Source: Halorussus salilacus (GTDB lineage: Archaea; Halobacteriota; Halobacteria; Halobacteriales; Haladaptataceae). Taken from it: a stretch of 64,000 nt of DNA. The notes below the pieces were generated by a model. It searched no databases and was not told where the DNA came from. It worked only from the letters and a program-made list of their open reading frames with translations. Positions 58,481 through 64,000 of this stretch are shown here, piece after piece (within the stretch, counting starts at the first letter, position 1; each line of letters opens with the position of its first letter). The stretch covers positions 248,001 through 312,000 of the forward strand of contig NZ_CP099994.1 in the NCBI RefSeq assembly GCF_024138125.1, written 5' to 3'. The position numbers were made by a program, and so were the translations under genes.

Positions 58481-59902
58481 TCAGGCGAGTCGCCGCCCGA
58501 CGCCGTTGCGGATGCGCTTGCGGTTGTAGACGAGTTCGCCGAGTATCCAGGAGACCAGCACGAGCGCCGCGACCACGACGCCCACGAAGTCCCACGGACC
58601 CATCCAGACCGGACGGACCCACGGCGCGATTTTCGACCAGCGGTTGGCGAACGCGTCGGCGGGCGCTTCGACCGCGGTCCCGGCGAACGCGCCGCTCAGC
58701 CACTGGGAGAATGTGAGCCGTTCGCCGGTGCCGGGGGTGATTCCCGCGCTGCCGGACACGTCGTAGGAGCCCTCGGCGTCCTGGTCGGCGATGGTGGGAC
58801 CGCCGGGTTCGTCGCCAAGGTGCATCCGCTCGACGTCGTAGGGGGCCCACGGCGCGTAGAACTCCCAGACGACCTCGCCTTCGGGGTTGACCTCGATGAC
58901 GCGCTGGTTGTTCGAGTCGACCACGAGCGTGTTGCCGTTCGGCAGGCGGTCGGCGTCGCGGGGCCAGTTGAAGTCCTGGTTCGAGCCGAGTTCCCACGTC
59001 CGTTGCCAGTCGTCGCCGCGCTTGGCGTACTCGACGACGCGGTCGTTCTCGCTGTCGGCGACCGTTATCGTCGGCGTCCCGTTCTCACTCTCGTGGTAGT
59101 CGGGGTTGTGCTGCTCGTGCATGATGTCGTAGTTGTCGTCCTCCCCGAGGCGCATGTCAATCTCCTTGGTGGAGCGGTTGATGACCATCACCTGGTCCAT
59201 GTTCCGGGGCGAGACGAGGAACTGGCCGTCGTCGATCTTGTCGACGTCGTTGACGTGGGTCCAGTCGCTGTTGGGCGCTTCCTCGGCGGCGTAGGGACCG
59301 CCCTGGTCTTCGGTCCAGTTGGTGTGGTCGTCGAAGTGCCACTCCCACGTTATCTCTTCGTCCTCGCGGTCGTAGACGAAGATGCGGTCCTCGTTCTCCT
59401 CGCTGGTCGTGTTGTAGTTGCGCATGTTGGCGACGAGGATTTCCTCGCCGTCGTTGATGAGGTCGGCGTCGTGGGTGTCGTGGACGCCCTCGAAGCGCTC
59501 GGACCACACGATTTCGTCCTCCTGTGGGTCCCACTCGTAGACGGTGCTCGCGCCTTGGGCCGTCCCGGAGATGAGCAGGTTCCCGTTGTCGAGGGGGTCG
59601 ACGTCGTAGAACCACGTCACGCCGTTGTTCGAGCCGTTGTGTACCCACTCTACGTCACCGCGGGGGCTCACGCCCACGATGCGAGCGGGCTTCTTTCCGC
59701 TGGACTGCCCGGCGAACTTGAACCCCTGAATCGAGATGACGGTGGTCCCGTTCGCTGGCTTGTCGATGGTGCCTTTCTGAAGGTTGGTCGGTTCGTACGT
59801 CAGGGCGGAGACCGCAGAGGGGGCGAGCAACGACACGATGAGCACCAACACCATGCCGCGTACCAGCCACGCCCGCGAAAACCGCGTCTTTTCAGTCGCC
59901 AT
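58481..59902 (-). CDS. Arylsulfotransferase-family membrane-anchored beta-propeller (paralogue)
   Basis: A 473-residue protein with a signal/anchor ('AWLVRGMVLVLIVSLLAPS'), a propeller with the same blade motifs as the protein at 34035 ('HDTHDADLINDGEEILVAN', 'WTHVNDVDKIDDGQ', 'MHEQHNPDYHESE', 'NWPRDADRLPNGNTLVVD') and a C-terminal helix ('FVGVVVAALVLVSWILGEL'). The N-terminal and C-terminal anchors differ from the paralogue but the central fold is alike, so the two probably diverged in substrate. Catalysis is inferred from the family only. Confidence 0.8.
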   Translation of the reverse strand: MATEKTRFSRAWLVRGMVLVLIVSLLAPSAVSALTYEPTNLQKGTIDKPANGTTVISIQGFKFAGQSSGKKPARIVGVSPRGDVEWVHNGSNNGVTWFYDVDPLDNGNLLISGTAQGASTVYEWDPQEDEIVWSERFEGVHDTHDADLINDGEEILVANMRNYNTTSEENEDRIFVYDREDEEITWEWHFDDHTNWTEDQGGPYAAEEAPNSDWTHVNDVDKIDDGQFLVSPRNMDQVMVINRSTKEIDMRLGEDDNYDIMHEQHNPDYHESENGTPTITVADSENDRVVEYAKRGDDWQRTWELGSNQDFNWPRDADRLPNGNTLVVDSNNQRVIEVNPEGEVVWEFYAPWAPYDVERMHLGDEPGGPTIADQDAEGSYDVSGSAGITPGTGERLTFSQWLSGAFAGTAVEAPADAFANRWSKIAPWVRPVWMGPWDFVGVVVAALVLVSWILGELVYNRKRIRNGVGRRLA

Positions 59903-60090
59903 GCACACCCGTATACAGCGAATCCCGACATATGGGTTTTGTCTTCCGACGCGGCCGAGCGACGAGAAGGTCCGGACTTACCGGGTTAGGCCGAGGTTAC
60001 ACCGGGACGGCGGGGGCTTCTCGGGGACCGGCGAGCCACGCAGGTAGGTATATGGGAATCGCGGTCGCGTAACACACCGGGTGAGAGTAC
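59903..60090. promoter_or_regulatory. Divergent promoter region
   Basis: It separates the leftward arylsulfotransferase from the rightward phosphoribosyltransferase. A purine-rich AGGTAGGTATATGGGA stretch ending at 60057 gives a TATA region about 35 nt before the GTG at 60091. No other feature is seen. Confidence 0.5.
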
Positions 60091-60714
60091 GTGTTCCAGA
60101 ACCGAACCGACGCCGGACGACAGCTCGGTGCCCTGCTGGCCGACGGGAACGTCGAGGCCGACATCGTGCTGGGAATCCCGCGTGGCGGTCTGCCCGTCGC
60201 GCGCGCCGTCGCCGACGCGCTCGACGCGCCCCTCGACGTGGTGGTCGCGTCGAAGATAGGCGCGCCGAGCAACCCGGAACTCGCGGTCGGCGCGGTAGCG
60301 AGCGACGGCACGGTCTGGTACAACGACGACCTGCTCGACCGGGTCGGTGCGAGCGAGGCGTACCTCGACCGCGAACGCGAGCGCGAGACCGCGGTCGCCC
60401 GCGGGAAACTCGAACGCTACCGCGGGTCCGACCGACCCCCGGACGTGGAGGGAAAGCGCGTGGTCGTGGTCGACGACGGCCTCGCGACCGGCGCGACCAC
60501 CATCGCCGCGCTCCGGCAGGTCCGGGCGGCCGGGGCCGCGCGGGTCGTCCTCGCGGTGCCGGTCGGCTCCCCGGACTCGGTCGAGCGACTCCGCGCCGAG
60601 GCCGACGAGGTGGTCGCGGTCGAGACCCCGCCGCATTTCAGTGCTGTGGGGCAGTTCTACCGGGATTTCGGGCAGGTGTCCGACGAGCAGGCGATGTCGT
60701 ACCTCGACCGGTGA
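60091..60714 (+). CDS. Phosphoribosyltransferase-family protein
   Basis: A 207-residue type I PRTase fold. The PRPP motif is 'VVVVDDGLATGATTIAAL' (about 126-143); 'VLGIPRGGLPVARAVADAL' is the PPi loop region. The C-terminal 'TPPHFSAVGQFYRDFGQVSD' is typical of a group of archaeal and bacterial PRTase-like proteins (often fused to dienelactone-hydrolase domains) without a proven substrate. It starts with GTG at 60091, giving 'FQNRTDAGRQLG', the usual family start. Confidence 0.85.
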   Translation: MFQNRTDAGRQLGALLADGNVEADIVLGIPRGGLPVARAVADALDAPLDVVVASKIGAPSNPELAVGAVASDGTVWYNDDLLDRVGASEAYLDRERERETAVARGKLERYRGSDRPPDVEGKRVVVVDDGLATGATTIAALRQVRAAGAARVVLAVPVGSPDSVERLRAEADEVVAVETPPHFSAVGQFYRDFGQVSDEQAMSYLDR

Positions 60715-61020
60715 GTCGGGACTGAGTAGAATTGTGGAATCAGGACAATTCCAAATCGGGATTTCCTACCGGATTCCACACGGGAGAAGCCCGTGAAGAC
60801 GGAGACAAAGCCGTTTGAGGCCCGATTTATCGAGAGTCTCGTCGACGCTACGCGCCGATGGGAGCGACGGGAAGGCCACATTGTAATGTGCAGTCCTACC
60901 ACACGTCTGCGAAAGGTTTAAGTACTTGTCGGCCTTACCGATAGTTAGGAAGTAAGACTTCCGGAGATTCTTCAGGTTTTCTCCGCCTCCCGGGAGTCCC
61001 TGCCCTCCATCCGATCAACC
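60715..61020 (+). promoter_or_regulatory. tfb promoter and upstream inverted repeats
   Basis: GGTTTAAGTAC (60915-60925), preceded by CGAAA, is a strong TATA/BRE pair; the mRNA leader would be about 75 nt. Further upstream are AATTGT/ACAATT arms (about 60731-60751), a wider GTGGAATC/GGATTCCAC inverted repeat and a CACGGG/CCCGTG hairpin (about 60778-60794), possibly the 3'-end structure of the phosphoribosyltransferase gene. No gene is present. Confidence 0.5.
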
Positions 61021-62010
61021 ATGACCAGTACACGCATCCAGAGATACGACGAACAGACCGACGTAACCGAATCCGACCGAACCGACGAACGCACCGGCGA
61101 GCGCGACGAGACCGAGACCGTCTGTCCCGAGTGCGGCGGCGACCTCGCCACCCACGACGGCGAGACCGTCTGTCAGGAGTGCGGCCTCGTGGTCGAAGAG
61201 GACAACGTCGACCGCGGGCCCGAGTGGCGGGCGTTCGACGCCAAGGAGAAAGACGAGAAGTCCCGGGTCGGCGCGCCCACCACGAAGATGATGCACGACA
61301 AGGGGCTGTCGACCAACATCGGCTGGCAGAACAGGGACGCGTACGGCAATTCCCTCGGAAGCCGCCAGCGAGAGAAGATGCAGCGCCTGCGCAAGTGGAA
61401 CGAGCGGTTCCGCACCCGCGACTCCAAGGAGCGGAATCTGAAGCAGGCGCTCGGCGAGATCGACCGCATGGCGAGCGCGCTCGGCCTCCCCGAGAACGTC
61501 CGGGAGACTGCCTCGGTCATCTACCGGCGCGCGCTCGACGAGGACCTCCTGCCCGGTCGCTCCATCGAGGGCGTCGCCACCAGCGCGCTCTACGCCGCGG
61601 CGCGACAGACCGGCACCCCCCGGTCCATCGACGAGGTCGCCAACGTCAGCCGCATCGACGAGATGGAGTTCAAGCGGACCTACCGCTACATCGTCCGCGA
61701 ACTGAACCTCCAGATTCAGCCTGCCGACCCCGAGGACTACGTCGCGCGGTTCGCCAGCGAACTCGGCATCTCCGACGAGTCCGAGCGCCGGGCCCGCGAG
61801 CTCCTCCGGAACGCCAAGCGCAAGGGCCTCCACAGCGGGAAGTCGCCGGTGGGCCTCGCCGCGGCCGCGGTCTACGCCGGGCCGCTGCTGACCAACGAGA
61901 AGGTGACTCAGGCCGAGGTCAGCGAGGTCGCGCAGGTCAGCGAGGTCACCATCCGGAACCGCTACCACGAACTCCTCGAAGCCGAGGACGAGGCGTTCGC
62001 CGCGGCATAA
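61021..62010 (+). CDS. tfb: Transcription initiation factor IIB (TFB)
   Basis: A 329-residue basal factor. The zinc ribbon has C35, C38, C51 and C54 ('CPECGGDL', 'CQECGLVV'). The B-finger/linker includes 'RGPEWRAFDAKEKDEKSRVG', and two cyclin-like repeats follow: about 130-215 ('LPGRSIEGVATSALYAAAR') and 225-320 ('SGKSPVGLAAAAVYAGPLL'). The C-terminal 'VSEVTIRNRYHELLEA' is the BRE-contacting helix-turn-helix. It binds TBP-TATA and recruits RNA polymerase. Haloarchaea have several TFBs; which paralogue this is cannot be told here. Confidence 0.96.
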   Translation: MTSTRIQRYDEQTDVTESDRTDERTGERDETETVCPECGGDLATHDGETVCQECGLVVEEDNVDRGPEWRAFDAKEKDEKSRVGAPTTKMMHDKGLSTNIGWQNRDAYGNSLGSRQREKMQRLRKWNERFRTRDSKERNLKQALGEIDRMASALGLPENVRETASVIYRRALDEDLLPGRSIEGVATSALYAAARQTGTPRSIDEVANVSRIDEMEFKRTYRYIVRELNLQIQPADPEDYVARFASELGISDESERRARELLRNAKRKGLHSGKSPVGLAAAAVYAGPLLTNEKVTQAEVSEVAQVSEVTIRNRYHELLEAEDEAFAAA

Positions 62011-62104
62011 GCCGGATTTTTTCGCGCGACTCCTCCCGACCAGCGACGGCTATCGGCGTCTCCGTGCGCTCGATTCGGCGTCTCCGTTTGCGCTCGATTT
62101 GTAG

Positions 62105-62115
62105 AAAATTTATTA
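62105..62115 (+). promoter_or_regulatory. TATA box of the small membrane protein gene
   Basis: AAAATTTATTA is centred 29 nt before the ATG at 62139, indicating a leaderless transcript and supporting that start. Confidence 0.65.
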
Positions 62116-62138
62116 CGTTCCGGTGAGCGCGCGGAGGT

Positions 62139-62543
62139 ATGGCGGGAAACTGGCGGCGGTTCGCGGTCCTGTTCGGCGCGACGGTCCTCCTGTTCGCGAG
62201 CATCGTCGGGGTCGTCGCCACCGTCGAACACGACCGGCGGTGCCAGCTCTCGGAGGTCCGGGACTCGCCGGGCGGCGAGTCGGTCGAGTACTACTACTCG
62301 GAGCTGAACGCGGCCCAGCAGGACCTGTTCGACCGGATGCGGTCGAACCCGGACCGGCGGTTCGAGGGCGAGGCGTGCGTCGACGGCACCGTCCGCGACG
62401 ACGACCGGTACTACGTCGTCGAGCAGACCCGGACCATCGTCTGGGCGAATCCGGCGATGCTGGTCGCGCTCGCGGGGTTCGTGGGCGCGGTCGGTATCAT
62501 CTCCGCGCTGGTCCGGCGCGAGATGCGGTCGCGGCCGTGGTGA
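62139..62543 (+). CDS. Small haloarchaeal membrane protein with two helices
   Basis: A 134-residue protein: TM1 'FAVLFGATVLLFASIVGVVA' (about 8-27), an outer part of about 70 residues with 'CQLSEVRD' and 'EACVDGTV' (two cysteines that could pair outside) and 'SELNAAQQDLFDRM', then TM2 'PAMLVALAGFVGAVGIISAL' (about 105-124) and a short basic tail. It is transcribed from its own TATA box after tfb. Function is unknown; the outer part resembles a small domain seen in other haloarchaeal membrane proteins (recollection only). Confidence 0.7.
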   Translation: MAGNWRRFAVLFGATVLLFASIVGVVATVEHDRRCQLSEVRDSPGGESVEYYYSELNAAQQDLFDRMRSNPDRRFEGEACVDGTVRDDDRYYVVEQTRTIVWANPAMLVALAGFVGAVGIISALVRREMRSRPW

Positions 62544-62774
62544 GGCGGCCGTAGTGGAAGCTCCGTGGCGAGGTCGGCGTCGCAGATACCGCGTCGGTGC
62601 GTCTGCCGTCAATCGTGTCGCTCTGTTGGTGGTCGACCGGGGAGAATCGAGACATCCGACGAGTGAGGAGCGAAAGATGTCATTTGGATAGAGTGTCGCC
62701 GTCGGTTCACGCCCGAAATTGTTGGACGATTACCCCACGTTTCCACCGCGCACTCGCCGACAGCCTTGATATCA

Positions 62775-62785
62775 AAACTATTATC
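62775..62785 (+). promoter_or_regulatory. TATA box of the Ca-binding-repeat protein
   Basis: AAACTATTATC is centred 29 nt before the ATG at 62809, in an AT-rich stretch (62770-62800). It fits a leaderless transcript. Confidence 0.6.
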
Positions 62786-62808
62786 TGACAAATGTTCTAC
62801 CTACGACT

Positions 62809-64000
62809 ATGGTTTCGACTCGGTTAGTTGTAGGCCTCGTTCTCTTCGTATCTGTCGCCGCGTCAGGTGCGGTCGGGGCGACGACCATAGTCGACCTCGA
62901 CGGCGACGGCGTCCCGGCGTTCACCGAACTCCAGCAGGGGACCGATCCGCTGGAAGCAGACACGGACGACGACGGGGTGAACGACGACCGCGAGCGGGAC
63001 ATCGGAACCGATCCGACCGCGGCCGATACCGACGGTGACGGCCTCGACGACGGTGAGGAGATCGAGGAGTACGATACCGACCCCACCGAAGCCGACACAG
63101 ACGACGATAGCCTCGAAGACGGCGAAGAGGTCGACGAGTACGGGACCGACCCGACCGCGGCCGATACCGACGGTGACGGCCTCGACGATTCCGAGGAGCT
63201 CGACGACTACGACACCGATCCGACTTCTGCCGACACCGACGAGGACGGCCTGGAAGACAGCGAGGAAGTCGAAGAGTACGACACCGACCCGACCGAAGCC
63301 GACACGGACGACGATGGGCTCGAAGACGGCGAAGAAGTCGAGGAGTACGCCACCGACCCCATCGAGGCCGACACCGACGACGATGGGCTCGAAGACGGCG
63401 AGGAAGTGGACTTCGGTTCGGACCCCACGAAGGTCGATACCGACGACGACGGCCTCGACGACGACCGCGAGGAGGTCCGCGGATTGGACCCGACCGACCC
63501 GGACACAGACGGCGACGGTATAGAGGACGGTGAGGAAATCGACGAATACGATACCGACCCCTTCGACGCGGACACCGACGATGACGGTCTCGACGACGGC
63601 GAGGAGGTCGATGAGTACGACACCGATCCCACCGAGGCCGACACCGACGGCGACGGCCTAAAGGACAGCATGGAAGTCGCCAACGATTCACCGGTCGCAG
63701 ACGCTGATCCGCTCCGCAAGGACATCTTCGTGGAGATCGACTACATGGAGGGCCACAAGCCGGACGAGAACGAACTTGAGGAGGTCGTCGAGCAGTACGA
63801 CGACGCGCCAGTCGAGAACCCCGACGGTTCGGAGGGAATCACCCTCCACCTCGTCTTCGACAAGGAGGTCCCCACAGAGGACGAGACGGACCCCGGCGAC
63901 CGCGACCGGATAATGAACATGTACATGGACCACGAGGGGCAGGGCTACCATTACGCCCTCGCGGTGGAGCAACCCGTCCTCGATGGGAAAAACGTGGGCG
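62809..64000 (+). CDS. Secreted thrombospondin-3-repeat protein with putative metalloprotease-type domain (3' end outside window)
   Basis: At least 397 residues; the frame is open to the right edge. Signal peptide 1-24 ('LVVGLVLFVSVAASGAVGA'). From residue 29 to about 285 there are about eleven Ca-binding repeats of about 23 residues with the core DTDxDGLxDxEE and spacing motifs such as 'EYDTDPTEADTDDDG'. A globular domain then begins 'LRKDIFVEIDYMEGHKPDE' and 'SEGITLHLVFDKEVP'; from memory this start is shared by bacterial secreted zincin-like proteins, whose HExxH would lie beyond the window. Calcium or salt-dependent folding of the stalk is likely. The protein is a surface or secreted hydrolase candidate. 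Confidence 0.8.
   Translation, partial: MVSTRLVVGLVLFVSVAASGAVGATTIVDLDGDGVPAFTELQQGTDPLEADTDDDGVNDDRERDIGTDPTAADTDGDGLDDGEEIEEYDTDPTEADTDDDSLEDGEEVDEYGTDPTAADTDGDGLDDSEELDDYDTDPTSADTDEDGLEDSEEVEEYDTDPTEADTDDDGLEDGEEVEEYATDPIEADTDDDGLEDGEEVDFGSDPTKVDTDDDGLDDDREEVRGLDPTDPDTDGDGIEDGEEIDEYDTDPFDADTDDDGLDDGEEVDEYDTDPTEADTDGDGLKDSMEVANDSPVADADPLRKDIFVEIDYMEGHKPDENELEEVVEQYDDAPVENPDGSEGITLHLVFDKEVPTEDETDPGDRDRIMNMYMDHEGQGYHYALAVEQPVLDGKNVG

Overview
The window is chromosomal-type DNA from a haloarchaeon (class Halobacteria). The signs are high G+C, strongly acidic proteins, starts placed about 27 nt after TATA-like boxes (mostly leaderless transcripts), TFB, CetZ, a PGF-CTERM surface protein, a Tat-exported dehydrogenase subunit and a haloarchaeal-type CRISPR repeat. 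The genus cannot be fixed from the sequence alone. No rRNA or tRNA gene, insertion sequence or integrase was found.

Layout: 1-2.5 kb holds the end of a DUF4129 membrane protein and an aldo/keto reductase. 2.70-5.64 kb is a large CRISPR array (45 repeats including one decayed terminal copy, 44 spacers, transcribed leftward, leader at the right end) with no cas gene anywhere in the window. 5.8-6.6 kb is a noncoding patch with a 54-bp tandem array, a folded element found again at 17.8 kb, a 26-bp triplication and a perfect palindrome. 6.6-19.4 kb carries tryptophanase, a membrane protein, an M20 amidohydrolase, an O-methyltransferase, a CNNM/CBS membrane protein, a receiver-PAS-GAF histidine kinase, a creatininase-family amidohydrolase, a small winged-helix regulator, a MazG-like pyrophosphohydrolase and ThiC. 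19.5-27.5 kb has a K+ channel with RCK domains, a PGF-CTERM surface glycoprotein, a CGCGG-type putative RiPP precursor, a 47-residue membrane protein, an MBL-fold hydrolase, a second aldo/keto reductase and a PadR regulator.

27.8-38.8 kb looks like a cell-surface glycan/sulfate neighbourhood: DUF354, GT4 and GT2 glycosyltransferases, an alkaline-phosphatase-superfamily enzyme, a Gfo/Idh/MocA dehydrogenase, an arylsulfotransferase and two secreted beta-propeller proteins. 39.2-53.7 kb carries a proteasome-fold protein, a SelW-like redox protein, CetZ, a GT-C-like membrane protein, a MacB-type permease without ATPase, an aldehyde dehydrogenase, a multi-PAS histidine kinase with an altered H-box, a gluconate-2-dehydrogenase-type pair (subunit 3 plus GMC flavoprotein) and a frameshifted acetolactate-synthase-like gene. 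54-64 kb has HflX, glycerate 2-kinase, small zinc-ribbon and KTSC proteins, a second arylsulfotransferase, a phosphoribosyltransferase, TFB and the start of a large secreted Ca-binding-repeat protein with a putative protease domain that runs off the right edge.

The most unusual material is noncoding: (i) two copies of a three-tier hairpin (6328-6440 and 17803-17915) related by seven paired base changes, plus a reduced inverted copy at 41541-41594; (ii) about a dozen long perfect GC-rich palindromes, several lying between divergent genes where a terminator makes no sense; (iii) the cas-less CRISPR array with two internal spacer-block duplications.
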